A DNA stretch of 64,000 bases from Paenibacillus oenotherae (GCF_019443105.1 NZ_JAHZIJ010000012.1:95971-159970); one strand, 5' to 3'. Shown: positions 8,072 to 17,835, counted from the stretch's first letter. Made by a program: numbers and translations. The notes: generated by a model not told the origin, from the letters alone.

Positions 8072-9370
8072 ATGAAAAAAGAAATAGGGGTTCATGAAAG
8101 ACCGCCCATAGGGCAAAGCTTCATGCTGAGCATACAGCATCTGTTCGCAATGTTCGGCTCAACAGTGCTCGTTCCGAATCTGCTCGGTGTGGACCCGGCG
8201 GTCTGCCTGCTGATGAATGGTATTGGCACACTGCTGTATCTGTGGATCTGCAAAGGGAAGATTCCTGCTTATCTCGGTTCCAGCTTCGCCTTCATCGCTC
8301 CGGCAGGCGCGGTGATCGGCAGCCATGCCTCTCATGAGGCCGGTTATGCGGCGGCGCTTGGCGGATTTATTGTGGCAGGCCTCGTATTCACTATTCTGGC
8401 CTGGGTCATTGGGGTCGCCGGTACCGGCTGGATCAATGTCGTATTCCCGCCCGCTGCTATGGGGGCCATCGTTGCCGTGATCGGATTGGAGCTGGTTCCG
8501 GTGGCTGCGGAGATGGCTGGCTGGATAGCACCCAAGACGAATACGAAGTGGTCGCCTGATGCGGGAACGATAGCGCTCTCCACGATTACGCTGGGCGTGA
8601 CCATTCTCGGTTCTGTGCTGTTCCGCGGCTTTATGCGGATTATTCCGATTCTGTTCGGCATTGTTGCCGGTTATGTTATCGCCTGCTTTATGGGCCTGGT
8701 TAATTTTGACCTTATCGCGGACAAAGAGTGGTTCGACGCGCCGACCTTCACAATGCCTGCATTTGACTGGACAGCGATTCTGACGATTGTTCCGGCTGCG
8801 CTGGTCGTCATTGCCGAACATATCGGCCATCTGATCGTTACAGGGAATATTATCAACAAGGACTTGTCCCAAGACCCCGGGCTGCACCGCTCCATGCTGG
8901 GCAACGGACTGTCCACCATGCTGTCAGGCTTCATCGGCTCCACTCCCAATACAACCTATGGGGAGAATATCGGCGTGCTCGCGATTACACGGGTCTACTC
9001 TGCCTTCGTCATCGGAGGCGCCGCCGTCATTGCGATTCTGCTCTCGTTCCTGGGCAAATTCTCGGCGCTTGTCGCCAACATACCGCTGCCGGTAATGGGC
9101 GGCGTTTCTCTGATGCTGTTCGGAGTTATTGCCGCTTCCGGATTCCGGATGCTGGTGGAGTCGAAGGTCGATTACAGCCGGCCAACGAACCTGTTCCTGA
9201 CACTGATCGTATTGATTACCGGTCTGAGCGGCGCAACGATAAAGGCCGGAAGCTTCTCCTTGTCAGGCATGGCGCTTGCGACCGTCGTTGCTATCGTATT
9301 CAGCCTGCTGTTCAAGCTGTTCGAAATAACGAAGCTGAGCAATGACAACGAAGCCTCCCCGGGCCACTAA
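8072..9370 (+). CDS. NCS2 nucleobase permease (uracil/xanthine, UraA-like)
   Basis: A 432-residue polytopic membrane protein of the NCS2 family, which imports uracil or xanthine with protons. It has the family start IGQSFMLSIQHLFAMFGSTVLVP, the substrate-binding glutamate region VIAEHIGHL, and GSTPNTTYGENIGVLAITRV, which closely matches uracil permeases (NTTYGEN, where xanthine carriers differ). About 14 membrane segments are expected and hydrophobicity supports this. ATG 8072 is chosen because GGAGG lies 11 bp upstream (8056-8060); an upstream ATG at 8042 has no ribosome site. It ends 10 bp from the convergent ABC gene. Uracil is the more likely substrate. Confidence 0.88.
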   Translation: MKKEIGVHERPPIGQSFMLSIQHLFAMFGSTVLVPNLLGVDPAVCLLMNGIGTLLYLWICKGKIPAYLGSSFAFIAPAGAVIGSHASHEAGYAAALGGFIVAGLVFTILAWVIGVAGTGWINVVFPPAAMGAIVAVIGLELVPVAAEMAGWIAPKTNTKWSPDAGTIALSTITLGVTILGSVLFRGFMRIIPILFGIVAGYVIACFMGLVNFDLIADKEWFDAPTFTMPAFDWTAILTIVPAALVVIAEHIGHLIVTGNIINKDLSQDPGLHRSMLGNGLSTMLSGFIGSTPNTTYGENIGVLAITRVYSAFVIGGAAVIAILLSFLGKFSALVANIPLPVMGGVSLMLFGVIAASGFRMLVESKVDYSRPTNLFLTLIVLITGLSGATIKAGSFSLSGMALATVVAIVFSLLFKLFEITKLSNDNEASPGH

Positions 9371-9379
9371 GTGTGCAAT

Positions 9380-11131
9380 TTACCCTGCTGCTGCCTGGCT
9401 TTGCGCCATCAGCAGCGATGGATAGACGAGGCCGTCAGCCATCAGCTCATCATGCGTGCCCTGCTCCACTACGCGTCCTTTGTCCATGACGAAGATGAGG
9501 TCTGCATTGCGGACTGTGGATAGCCGATGGGCGATAATAATGGTCGTCTTGCCTGCGCGCAGCCGATCCAAGCGCTCCTGCAAGCGGCGCTCTGTCTCCA
9601 GATCCAGCGAGGAGGTAGCCTCGTCCAGAACAAGAATCTCAGGATCATCCAATATTGCGCGGGCGAGAGCAAGACGCTGCTTCTGCCCGCCGGACAGCTG
9701 GACGCCGCGCTCCCCGATCTCTTCTTCGAATCGCTTGGGGAGTCTGGCTATATCGTCATACAGCTGCGCAGAGCGGCAGGCTTCCTCTATAGCCGCTTCC
9801 CCCATGCCGTCTCTTCCGAAGGCCAGATTCGTATTCAGTGTATCTGCCATCATATAAGGATCCTGGAATACGATGCGCACTCGCCGGTTCCAATCCTCCA
9901 GGCGGATATCCTGCAGCGGCTTGCCGTTCACAATAATCTGCCCTTCTGTAGGATCGTAGAATCGGACGAGAAGCTGGGCTATCGTTGATTTGCCCCCTCC
10001 GCTTGCACCGACAAACGCCACCTTCAACCCTGACGGGATCTCGAAGCTGACCTTTTGCAGCACGGTCCGGTCATTCGTATCATAGGCGAATCCAACCTCA
10101 TCGAACCGGATGCTCTGCACAGGCTCATGCAAGGGCAAAGTGCCAGGATCGACCTGCTCCTCTGTCATAAGCAGCTCCATACGGTCAATATTGGCCAGCA
10201 TGCCGGATAAATCCATAATATAGCGGAACAGCCGCTGGAACGATTCCATCAATTGATTCGTGAATTGAAACACGATAACGAATGCTCCAAGCGTAAGACT
10301 TCCTGTGAACAGCTGGTAACCTCCGAATCCAAGAATCGCTAGTGTAACGATCCATCTGAGGGGATCGATAAATACGGTCTGCCTATTGATCTCACGGGTC
10401 TCTTTCATAACGGAGTTAAAATAATTCTGGTACAGCATTTGATAGATTTTGGCTTCCCATGCAGTGCGATGGTAAGCAATAGTCTCTCTTGTAGCTGAGA
10501 TGCTTTCTTCGAGATGAACGGACAATTTGGTCCGGTTGTCTTCAACCTCACGATGGATATCCTTGATTCGCTTGGCAAAATAATGAGAGCCTGCAATATA
10601 GGCCAGGCTGGATATTGTTACAGTCAGCAGCAGGAAGGGGCTATGCCAGCCGACGATGCCCATCAAGAGCGCAACATTCAGCAGCCGCTGCACGCCATTG
10701 GGCGAATGATAGCCGATCATGCTGCCGCCCATGTGCAGATCGCCCGTGATGTACTGCACATAGCGGGCCGTGCGTTCGTTCTGGATGCGCGACATCGGAA
10801 TCCGGAAGAAACGGCGCAGCATGCGGAGCAGCAGGATGTCGTCCATTACGTACTCATTGTACACATATCTGTAGGCGGCGATGGTGTAGAATGCGGAGGC
10901 GCCCAGAAAGGACAGCGCGAACCAAATCAGGTACTCTGGAAGCAGATGATACTCGCCCTGAATAAATACATCGTCGATAATGTATTTCTGCAGATAGGTC
11001 ATTACGATATTCGATCCTGTCTCGATAAGCATGAACAGAATGGCGATGGCGAAGCCTCCGCGTATTGTCGCAATATGGGACCAGATCCATTTAAGATAGA
11101 ACAACGGCTTCACCTCCGCCCGGGATGTCAT
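9380..11131 (-). CDS. ABC exporter half-transporter (second pair, subunit 2)
   Basis: A 583-residue fusion of six membrane helices and an ATPase. Walker A is GASGGGKST, the signature LSGGQKQRLALAR and Walker B LVLDEATSSLD, so the ATP site residues are all canonical. It is translated downstream of, and overlaps by 41 bp, the other half-transporter gene, so the two are co-expressed and probably form a heterodimer. No substrate gene is adjacent. The pair differs from the YheI/YheH-like pair because neither catalytic site is degenerate. Confidence 0.88.
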   Translation of the reverse strand: MTSRAEVKPLFYLKWIWSHIATIRGGFAIAILFMLIETGSNIVMTYLQKYIIDDVFIQGEYHLLPEYLIWFALSFLGASAFYTIAAYRYVYNEYVMDDILLLRMLRRFFRIPMSRIQNERTARYVQYITGDLHMGGSMIGYHSPNGVQRLLNVALLMGIVGWHSPFLLLTVTISSLAYIAGSHYFAKRIKDIHREVEDNRTKLSVHLEESISATRETIAYHRTAWEAKIYQMLYQNYFNSVMKETREINRQTVFIDPLRWIVTLAILGFGGYQLFTGSLTLGAFVIVFQFTNQLMESFQRLFRYIMDLSGMLANIDRMELLMTEEQVDPGTLPLHEPVQSIRFDEVGFAYDTNDRTVLQKVSFEIPSGLKVAFVGASGGGKSTIAQLLVRFYDPTEGQIIVNGKPLQDIRLEDWNRRVRIVFQDPYMMADTLNTNLAFGRDGMGEAAIEEACRSAQLYDDIARLPKRFEEEIGERGVQLSGGQKQRLALARAILDDPEILVLDEATSSLDLETERRLQERLDRLRAGKTTIIIAHRLSTVRNADLIFVMDKGRVVEQGTHDELMADGLVYPSLLMAQSQAAAG

Positions 11132-12899
11132 GACTCTGGCCGTGGCCTTGCTGCTTCTCGCCTGCGGCCAATTGATAGAAGAGGCCGCGCCGCTCCATCA
11201 GTTCGTTGTAGGAGCCCTGCTCAGCGATAACACCGCCATCGAGAACAACGATGCGGTCATAGTCCATCACGGTGCTGAGCCGGTGCGCAACAGCAATCGT
11301 TGTCCGCCCTGCCAGCAGCTGCTGCAAGGCATCGCGGACCGCATTCTCGCTTACATTGTCCAGTGCGGACGTTGCTTCATCCAGAAGCAATATTCTCGGG
11401 TTCTTGATCAGCATGCGGGCGATAGCAATTCGCTGCTTCTGTCCGCCGGACAGCTTCATGCCCCGCTCGCCGACTACCGTATCATAACCATCCGACAGCT
11501 CGGTTATAAAGGTATGGGCATAGGCGGCCTTGGCCGCTGCTACAACCTCTTCATCCGAGGCATCCGGATTTCCGAAGCGGATATTCTCACGCACCGTGTT
11601 GCCGAATAAGTAGGTGTCCTGGAACACATAGCCGATCGATCCTCTCAGATCATCGAATGAAATATGGGGGAGCGGGATGCCGTCGAGCCGGATCATGCCC
11701 CCGGTAGGATCGTAGAATCGATCAACCAGCTTCAGCAGAGTCGATTTGCCGTTGCCGCTTGTACCGACGATTGCGATACGCTCTCCCGCACGGATATCAA
11801 GAGAAATTCCGTTCAATACCGGAGGCCGGCCCGGGTAAGCGAATTGCACGTTATCGAAGGTCAGGGCGCCTTGAATTTGCCCGATCTTCTCGGGAAGCGC
11901 AGGCTCTTCCAGCAGCGGGAGGGTGTGGACAAGCTCATAGAGAAGCGATACTTCCTGAAGCATCATATTCTGCTCGATAAATTGCGAGATAAGCCAGGAC
12001 AGGCGGAACATGAAGATGCCGTACACAAGAAGGAAGGCGATGAACTGGCCTACCGTCATCCAGTTCCACTGAATCAGGTAATAGCCCAGCACAAAAATGC
12101 AGACCGTTCCAATCTGAAACAGAAAGCCGCGCAGACTCCAGCGGAAATGCCCGATGAACACCCAGCTAAGCGTCGTTCGCGTAACATCCTTGAACAGGCT
12201 GCGATTGCGGTCTATATCCCATTCCTCAGCGCCGAAAGCCCGGAATTCACGTGCCCCGGATACGCTTTCATAGACTTTTTTGTCAAAGGTAGTCCGGCTC
12301 TCAGCCATCGCACGGGATAATCGGGAGAACTTGCTGTCGAGCTTCGGGCCGAACAGATAGTAGGTCGCGAAGCAGGGAATAATAATCAAGGACAGCAGGG
12401 CGGATTGATAGAGCAGCAATACTGCTGCTGCGGTCAGGAATAGTGTCAGCTGCACAATGTCGGGGAAGAAGCGCTTGAAGATCTGCTCGGCCGACTGCAC
12501 CTTGTGGTTCATTAGAGAGAGAGTCTCGCCTACTGGCCGCTGTTCGTAATAAGCGAATCCAAGCTTGCGCAAATGCAGCAGCGTATTATACTGCAAATCG
12601 CGTGCTGCGCTTGCGCTCACCCGGCTTTGCAATATATTTCTCGTTAAGCTGCACAGAAGAATGAGGAGAAATACCCCGCCAAGAAATCCAATAATTTGAT
12701 AGAAACCGACCTTATCCTGCTCCGGAATGACATGATCGATCAGCCGTTGAATCAAGTAAGGAGCAAGCAGCTCTCCGGCAGAAGCGAGCAGGCCGCAAAT
12801 AATGATGAGAGCCATACTTCCGCGATAGGGACGAAGATGTCCGATTACCCATTGGTAGGTCGTCCAGTTGCCTGAGGGCAGGGAGGACTTTTTATTCAT
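11091..12899 (-). CDS. ABC exporter half-transporter (second pair, subunit 1)
   Basis: A 602-residue half-transporter with an N-terminal six-helix domain (RPYRGSMALIIICGLLASAGELLAPYLIQRLIDHV marks helix 1) and a C-terminal ATPase with Walker A GTSGNGKST, signature LSGGQKQRIAIAR and Walker B LLLDEATSALD. I chose the ATG at 12899 rather than the one four codons upstream because GGGGTG lies about 10 bp before it and too close to the first. The first gene of the minus-strand pair; its stop lies inside the start region of the second. Confidence 0.88.
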   Translation of the reverse strand: MNKKSSLPSGNWTTYQWVIGHLRPYRGSMALIIICGLLASAGELLAPYLIQRLIDHVIPEQDKVGFYQIIGFLGGVFLLILLCSLTRNILQSRVSASAARDLQYNTLLHLRKLGFAYYEQRPVGETLSLMNHKVQSAEQIFKRFFPDIVQLTLFLTAAAVLLLYQSALLSLIIIPCFATYYLFGPKLDSKFSRLSRAMAESRTTFDKKVYESVSGAREFRAFGAEEWDIDRNRSLFKDVTRTTLSWVFIGHFRWSLRGFLFQIGTVCIFVLGYYLIQWNWMTVGQFIAFLLVYGIFMFRLSWLISQFIEQNMMLQEVSLLYELVHTLPLLEEPALPEKIGQIQGALTFDNVQFAYPGRPPVLNGISLDIRAGERIAIVGTSGNGKSTLLKLVDRFYDPTGGMIRLDGIPLPHISFDDLRGSIGYVFQDTYLFGNTVRENIRFGNPDASDEEVVAAAKAAYAHTFITELSDGYDTVVGERGMKLSGGQKQRIAIARMLIKNPRILLLDEATSALDNVSENAVRDALQQLLAGRTTIAVAHRLSTVMDYDRIVVLDGGVIAEQGSYNELMERRGLFYQLAAGEKQQGHGQSHDIPGGGEAVVLS

Positions 12900-13102
12900 A
12901 GCGACATTCACCCCAATTTATGTAAAATTAAAAAGATATGGGTATCATTTTAACATAATGCTAATTTTAGAGGAAGATATGCAGACAGGTTTTTTCCAAA
13001 TTTTGCAGAGTTGTATCGTTTATGCGGTATGGAGTACTGGATAAATCGGGGTGGAAAGCATGACGAAAGGTTTGCAATAGCGGAACCAGCAGGCCAAACG
13101 TC

Positions 13103-13122
13103 GTATGTGATAAATCGCATAC
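13103..13122. promoter_or_regulatory. 20-bp imperfect palindrome upstream of ndk
   Basis: GTATGTGATAAATCGCATAC is palindromic apart from one position per arm and the two central bases. It lies 61 bp before the ndk start, a plausible operator position, but I know no regulator that uses this sequence. Confidence 0.35.
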
Positions 13123-13182
13123 CCTTTTGCCGCTCGCTGAGCTAGAATAGAGGTAAGCTTCGACAGAGAGAAGGAGATGGTT

Positions 13183-13605
13183 ATGTTGGAGAAGACACGA
13201 ACATTTGTTATGGTGAAGCCCGATGGCGTACAGCGCGGATTAGTCGGAGACATTGTCAAACGTTTCGAGCAGAGAGGGTTCCGTCTGGTGGAAGCCAAGA
13301 TCATGCGTGTGGACAGGGCATTGGCGGAGCGGCATTACTCCCAGCATCAAGGCAAGCCATTCTTCGAGGAGCTTGTTGATTATATTACATCTGATTCGGT
13401 ATTTGCTGTAATTCTGGAAGGGGTTAACGCGGTTGCGATTGCCAGAAGCATGATTGGCGCAACGAATCCGGCTGCAGCGCTTTCCGGGACGATTCGCGGC
13501 GATTATGCCACCTCCGTGGAATATAACATTATTCATGGCTCGGACTCCGCAGAGAGCGTGGAGCGGGAGATCGCCCTGTTCTTCGGGGCTTCAGACGGCG
13601 TATAG
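13183..13605 (+). CDS. ndk: Nucleoside diphosphate kinase
   Basis: A 140-residue enzyme that transfers phosphate between nucleoside tri- and diphosphates in the cytoplasm. It shows [16 protein letters not shown] at the start, the nucleotide site [18 protein letters not shown], and the phosphorylated catalytic His118 within [16 protein letters not shown]. Length is slightly below the usual 145-150. ATG 13183 lies 6 bp after AAGGAG; the ATG at 13177 directly abuts that site and is less likely. It is monocistronic, followed by a hairpin. Confidence 0.95.
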   Translation: MLEKTRTFVMVKPDGVQRGLVGDIVKRFEQRGFRLVEAKIMRVDRALAERHYSQHQGKPFFEELVDYITSDSVFAVILEGVNAVAIARSMIGATNPAAALSGTIRGDYATSVEYNIIHGSDSAESVEREIALFFGASDGV

Positions 13606-13648
13606 TCCGTACAGTTTACTGCATGGAACAACGAAGGGATTCATAAAA

Positions 13649-13697
13649 CGGCATAAACCCGCTATTGTACCGATAGCAGAGGTTTATGCCGATTTTA
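13649..13697 (+). terminator. ndk: Nested hairpin after ndk
   Basis: CGGCATAAACC (13649-13659) pairs with GGTTTATGCCG (13681-13691); inside the loop GCTAT pairs with ATAGC, giving an extended stem. ATTTTAT follows, so it is probably the ndk terminator despite a weak T run. Confidence 0.6.
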
Positions 13698-13757
13698 TGT
13701 TGACAGCTTGTAAAATGAAGAGCGACACTGTCAATTCGTCATCAGGAGGAGTGAATT

Positions 13758-14216
13758 ATGGAAATTATTAGAGCGAGCAGAGAAGATGCGGAGCAATTAT
13801 TAGCTTTACAAAAGCTGTGCTTTCGCAATGAAGCGGAACGGTTAAACAATTTCGACATCCCCCCGATGCTGCAGACCCTCCCCGAAATTATTGAAGAATT
13901 TAACAGCCATTTCTTTTTAAAAAGTGTCGAGGATGGAGCAATTATCGGGTCAGTTCGAGCATACGAGGCGGATGGAAATTGCTATATTGGCAAGCTCATT
14001 GTTCATCCTGAATCGCAGAACAAGGGAATCGGAGCGGCTCTGATGAAGCAAATTGAACAAGCATTTTCCCATGTGAAACGGTATGAATTATTTACAGGCG
14101 CAGACAGCGGGAAGACGATCCATCTATATAATAAACTGGGCTATCGCTCTTATTCTATTAAACAGATTAATGATCAGCTCTCGTTTGTATATATGGAAAA
14201 GTTAAACAAGTCATAG
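13758..14216 (+). CDS. GNAT family N-acetyltransferase
   Basis: A 152-residue single-domain GNAT protein that should transfer acetyl from acetyl-CoA to an amine. The acetyl-CoA loop is VHPESQNKGIGAALM (motif A), preceded by the strand GNCYIGKLIV, and YNKLGYRSYSI is the motif B end. ATG 13758 follows AGGAGGAG at 13744-13751. The HIT gene follows 62 bp later on the same strand. The substrate cannot be told. Confidence 0.85.
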   Translation: MEIIRASREDAEQLLALQKLCFRNEAERLNNFDIPPMLQTLPEIIEEFNSHFFLKSVEDGAIIGSVRAYEADGNCYIGKLIVHPESQNKGIGAALMKQIEQAFSHVKRYELFTGADSGKTIHLYNKLGYRSYSIKQINDQLSFVYMEKLNKS

Positions 14217-14278
14217 CAATGCAGACCAGTATAGTTTTGTGTGCGCATATGGATAGATCCATGTAGGGGGCTATATTT

Positions 14279-14617
14279 ATGGATTGCATATTTTGCAGAA
14301 TAATAAACCGCGAAGTGTCTGCAGAAATCATTTATGAAGATGAGGAAGTTATTTCTTTCTATGGATTGCATTTTAGCGCACCGGTTCATGCGCTAGTCAT
14401 TCCGAAGAAACATATCGATAGCATAATGGATATAGGTGAGGCAGATGGACATATCGTATTCCGGCTTCATCTTGCCTTTCAGACAGTAGCCCGCATATTG
14501 GGCGTAGAGAATACTGGTTTTCGAGTAATAACGAACACAGGGGTCCACGGACAACAGGAGGTTCACCATCTGCATTACCATCTTATCGGAGGAAGGCAGC
14601 TAGAATGGGAGATGTAA
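14279..14617 (+). CDS. HIT family protein (histidine triad hydrolase)
   Basis: A 112-residue HIT protein starting with DCIFCRIINREVSAEIIYEDEEV, the typical zinc-cysteine N terminus of Hint-like proteins, and ending with the histidine triad VHHLHYHLIGGRQLEW. Relatives hydrolyse AMP-linked or acyl-AMP dinucleotide-type substrates in the cytoplasm. Length fits the family. ATG 14279 follows TAGGGGG 8-14 bp upstream. Physiological substrate unknown. Confidence 0.9.
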   Translation: MDCIFCRIINREVSAEIIYEDEEVISFYGLHFSAPVHALVIPKKHIDSIMDIGEADGHIVFRLHLAFQTVARILGVENTGFRVITNTGVHGQQEVHHLHYHLIGGRQLEWEM

Positions 14618-14721
14618 CCGCTATCACAATGAGCTAACGGATAAGCGATCAGGGAATTCCCTTAGAGCAAAACGATTTTTCCTATGTTTTCACCGCTATT
14701 AGGGGAGTTGGGAAGGGAAAA

Positions 14722-14737
14722 TGTGATTTTTCTCACT
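14722..14737 (+). promoter_or_regulatory. Upstream FNR/CRP-type box of the nir operon
   Basis: TGTGA-TTTTTC-TCACT matches the TGTGA-N6-TCACA consensus in 9 of 10 conserved positions. It lies 160 bp upstream of the proximal box, far from the promoter, so it may be auxiliary. Confidence 0.55.
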
Positions 14738-14882
14738 CGAAAAATAGGGAGGTTGGATATGGAAATTCAGTGTATCCCCCGATAACAAAGGAATCATTGT
14801 GCAGGTATGATGGAAGTAAGCAATCGAGGTTGCAAGTGTCACCCGATAAGGGTGAGCTGTATAGGAGATATATTCAAGCGTG

Positions 14883-14926
14883 TGTGATATAAGTCACCGC
14901 CAATTCCTTTGCCGGCACAGTATGCT
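14883..14926 (+). promoter_or_regulatory. nirB promoter with FNR-type box and -10
   Basis: TGTGA-TATAAG-TCACC (14883-14898) is followed by TATGCT at 14921-14926. The box centre (14890.5) lies about 41.5 bp upstream of a start site near 14932, exactly the class-II arrangement used by FNR activators in Bacillus. This predicts activation without oxygen of the nitrite reductase operon. The identity of the activator is an inference. Confidence 0.7.
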
Positions 14927-14967
14927 TACCGTACGGAAATACAGGAACGATGATGGAGGGAATAACA

Positions 14968-17391
14968 ATGACGACAACAAAGGAAAAGCTGGTGCTTGTC
15001 GGTAACGGGATGGCGGGTATTAATACAATCGAACAAATATTGAAGCTGGCCCCTTCCCGCTATGATATTACGGTATTCGGCGGAGAGCCCTACCCTAACT
15101 ATAACCGCATTATGCTCTCCTATGTACTGGAAGGCAGCAAAACATTAGACGATATTATCCTGAACGGCTGGTCCTGGTATCAAGAAAACAACATCACACT
15201 GCATACGGGAACGAATGTGACCCGGATCGATACGGCGGCAAAAGTAGTCATGACGGATTCCGGCAGCACGGTTCCTTATGATGTATTAATTATCGCGACC
15301 GGCTCGAATCCGATCATGCTGCCGATTCCCGGCAAGGACAAGGAAGGCGTCATCGGATTCCGCGACATCGCCGATTGCAGCATAATGCTGGCTGCCTCCA
15401 GGCAGTACAAGAAAGCCGCTGTCATTGGCGGGGGCTTGCTCGGCCTTGAAGCCGCCAAAGGATTGGTCAATCTCGGCATGGAAGCAACCGTCGTTCACCT
15501 GATGCCGGAATTGATGGAGCGCCAGCTCGATCCTGTCGCCTCCGCCATGCTGAAGGCAGAGCTGGAGCGGCAGGGCTTGAAGTTCCTCATGGAGAAGGGA
15601 ACGAGCGAGTTAATCGGCGGAGAGCGGGTTGAAGGGCTTCGCTTTACGGACGGAACGGAGCTTGAAGCGGATCTGGTTGTTATGGCTGTAGGCATTCGGC
15701 CCAATACGGCCGTAGTTGAAGGCAGCGGCATTGAAGTCAACCGGGGTATCGTAGTTGATGATTACATGCGGACATCGGCGCCTGGCGTATATGCAGTTGG
15801 CGAATGCAATGAGCACCGCGGCGTGTGCTACGGACTGGTGGCTCCATTGTTCGAGCAAGGACAGATTCTTGCCAAGCATATTACCGGCACGGCAACTTTG
15901 CCGTATGAGGGCTCGATCATGTCCACGAAGCTGAAAATTTCCGGTGTCGATGTTTTCTCGGCAGGCAAATTCATGGATTCCCCCGAGCTCACTGTTATCC
16001 GCAAGCAGGACGAATGGAAGAACATTTACAAGAAGCTGATGCTTCAGGATGGCAAGATCGTCGGTGGCGTACTGTTCGGAGATGTGATGGATTCCGCTGC
16101 GATTCAACAGTGGATACGTACCGGAGCGACGATGACCGAGGAGCTGTACGCGGAATTTATGGGTACTGCCGCTGCCGGCAGCCAATCGCCTGCGGAGCGC
16201 ATTGCCGCTATGCCGAATGAGGAAATTGTCTGCGGCTGCAACGGTGTCTCCAAGGGCGCGATTATAAGTGCCATACAAGATCAAGGACTGACGACGATAG
16301 ATGAGATTAAAGCTTGCACTGGAGCCGGGCGTTCCTGCGGCGGCTGCATACCGACTGTTGGCGGCATTCTGGAGTATGTGCTGGGTGACAAATATGCGAA
16401 CACAGCGGTCAAAACGGGAATATGCGGCTGCACGACAATGAGCAGGGATGAGATTGTTGCGGCGATTCGCGAGAAACGATTAACTACGATCCGCGAAGTG
16501 ATGCATGTGCTGGAATGGAAGAACACGGAAGGCTGCTCCAAGTGCCGTCCTGCTATCAATTACTATCTCGGGATGGCATGGCCGCAGGAGCACGAGGACG
16601 AGAAGGATTCACGCTTCGTGAATGAGCGCTTGAACGCGAACATTCAGAAGGATGGGACATATACGGTCATCCCGCGTATGTACGGCGGGGTTACAACGCC
16701 TGAGGAGCTGCGCCGCATAGCCGAGGTAGCCGTTAAATTCGATGTGAAAATGGTCAAAGTAACCGGAGGCCAACGGCTCGATCTTGTAGGCGTGAAGAAA
16801 GAGGATCTGCCGGATGTATGGTCGGCGCTGGATATGCCATCGGGATACGGCTACGCCAAGGCGCTTCGCACGGTAAAGACCTGTGTCGGCTCGTTGTACT
16901 GCCGCTTCGGCACACAGGATTCGGTGAATATGGGCATCCAGCTTGAGCGGATGTTCGAGCGGCTGGATATGCCGGCGAAATTGAAGATGGCAGTTAACGG
17001 CTGCCCGCGAAACTGCGCCGAATCGTGCACGAAGGATATTGGTTTTGTCGGCAATGACGGCGGCTGGGAGATTTATGTAGGCGGCAACGGCGGGATCAAG
17101 CCGCGAATTGCGGATCTGCTGTGCAAGGTGAAGACGGATGAAGAACTCAAGGAAGTGACAGGCGCTTTCCTCCAATACTATCGGGAGAATGCCAAATATT
17201 TGGAGCGCACCTCGGATTGGGTGGAGCGGGTAGGGCTGCAGCAAATTGTTACCGCTGTGGTAGAGGATGAGAAGAGCCGCAGGGAGCTGAACGAACGCAT
17301 CACCATTGCGCTTGCGCAGGTGAAGGAGCCTTGGAGCGAGGTTATCGCCGATAAGGAAATCCGCGAGCACGTATATGGCAATTTGACCTAA
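14968..17391 (+). CDS. nirB: Assimilatory/dissimilatory nitrite reductase [NAD(P)H], large subunit
   Basis: An 807-residue enzyme reducing nitrite to ammonium with NAD(P)H, the same length as B. subtilis NasD. Residues 1-400 form the FAD/NAD(P)H module (LVGNGMAGINT; second GGGLLGLEAAKGL). Two BFD-type [2Fe-2S] regions follow, the first with C422GC, C450 and CGGC, the second with CGC and CSKC. The C-terminal half is the sulfite/nitrite reductase module; Cys639, Cys645, Cys679 and Cys683 (C-X5-C, C-X3-C) bind the 4Fe-4S cluster coupled to siroheme. ATG 14968 follows GGAGGG. It heads the operon nirB-nirD-fnt-fnt-ldh. No siroheme synthase gene is in the cluster. Confidence 0.95.
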   Translation: MTTTKEKLVLVGNGMAGINTIEQILKLAPSRYDITVFGGEPYPNYNRIMLSYVLEGSKTLDDIILNGWSWYQENNITLHTGTNVTRIDTAAKVVMTDSGSTVPYDVLIIATGSNPIMLPIPGKDKEGVIGFRDIADCSIMLAASRQYKKAAVIGGGLLGLEAAKGLVNLGMEATVVHLMPELMERQLDPVASAMLKAELERQGLKFLMEKGTSELIGGERVEGLRFTDGTELEADLVVMAVGIRPNTAVVEGSGIEVNRGIVVDDYMRTSAPGVYAVGECNEHRGVCYGLVAPLFEQGQILAKHITGTATLPYEGSIMSTKLKISGVDVFSAGKFMDSPELTVIRKQDEWKNIYKKLMLQDGKIVGGVLFGDVMDSAAIQQWIRTGATMTEELYAEFMGTAAAGSQSPAERIAAMPNEEIVCGCNGVSKGAIISAIQDQGLTTIDEIKACTGAGRSCGGCIPTVGGILEYVLGDKYANTAVKTGICGCTTMSRDEIVAAIREKRLTTIREVMHVLEWKNTEGCSKCRPAINYYLGMAWPQEHEDEKDSRFVNERLNANIQKDGTYTVIPRMYGGVTTPEELRRIAEVAVKFDVKMVKVTGGQRLDLVGVKKEDLPDVWSALDMPSGYGYAKALRTVKTCVGSLYCRFGTQDSVNMGIQLERMFERLDMPAKLKMAVNGCPRNCAESCTKDIGFVGNDGGWEIYVGGNGGIKPRIADLLCKVKTDEELKEVTGAFLQYYRENAKYLERTSDWVERVGLQQIVTAVVEDEKSRRELNERITIALAQVKEPWSEVIADKEIREHVYGNLT

Positions 17392-17449
17392 CGGGCAAGG
17401 TTAACGTGGAACCGCTGTGGAACAGCAATGAGCAGAGGGAGTGAGAGAG

Positions 17450-17797
17450 ATGGAGAATGCAAAGGAATCGGCAAACGAGCCGGTGCGTCAATACAGAATT
17501 GGGCAGCTGGATGATTTTATCGTTCGCATCGGCCGTACGATAACCGTTAAAGGCGTGGAGCTGGCTGTTTTCCGTACTAGCGATGACCGGATATTCGCGC
17601 TGGAGAACAAGAATGCGCACCGGAAGGGCGGCCCATTGGCGGAAGGCATTGTGTCGGGGCATGATCTGTACGATCCGCTATATGATTGGAAGATCAATCT
17701 GGAGACGGGCAAGGTGTACGCACCGGACAGCGGGCAGATTCAGACGTATCCCGTCACTGTAGAGGGTGCAGAGGTAGAGATAAGTCTTCCGGTATAG
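17450..17797 (+). CDS. nirD: Nitrite reductase small subunit, Rieske fold without cluster ligands
   Basis: A 115-residue NirD/NasE-like subunit that should bind NirB. It keeps the Rieske-like fold features QYRIGQLDDFIVRIGRTI, GGPLAEGIVSG and PLYDWKINLETG, but the Rieske ligand pairs are altered: the first C-x-H reads N55-A-H57 and the second C-x-x-H reads D75-P-L-Y78. Three of four ligands are gone, so no [2Fe-2S] cluster is expected, as in E. coli NirD and unlike typical Bacillus NasE. ATG 17450 follows AGAGGGAGTGA; an in-frame GTG lies 9 bp upstream. It is 58 bp after nirB. Confidence 0.88.
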   Translation: MENAKESANEPVRQYRIGQLDDFIVRIGRTITVKGVELAVFRTSDDRIFALENKNAHRKGGPLAEGIVSGHDLYDPLYDWKINLETGKVYAPDSGQIQTYPVTVEGAEVEISLPV

Positions 17798-17835
17798 GTC
17801 AGCCTGGTTTAGTACGGCAAAGGGAGTGGTGAAGG

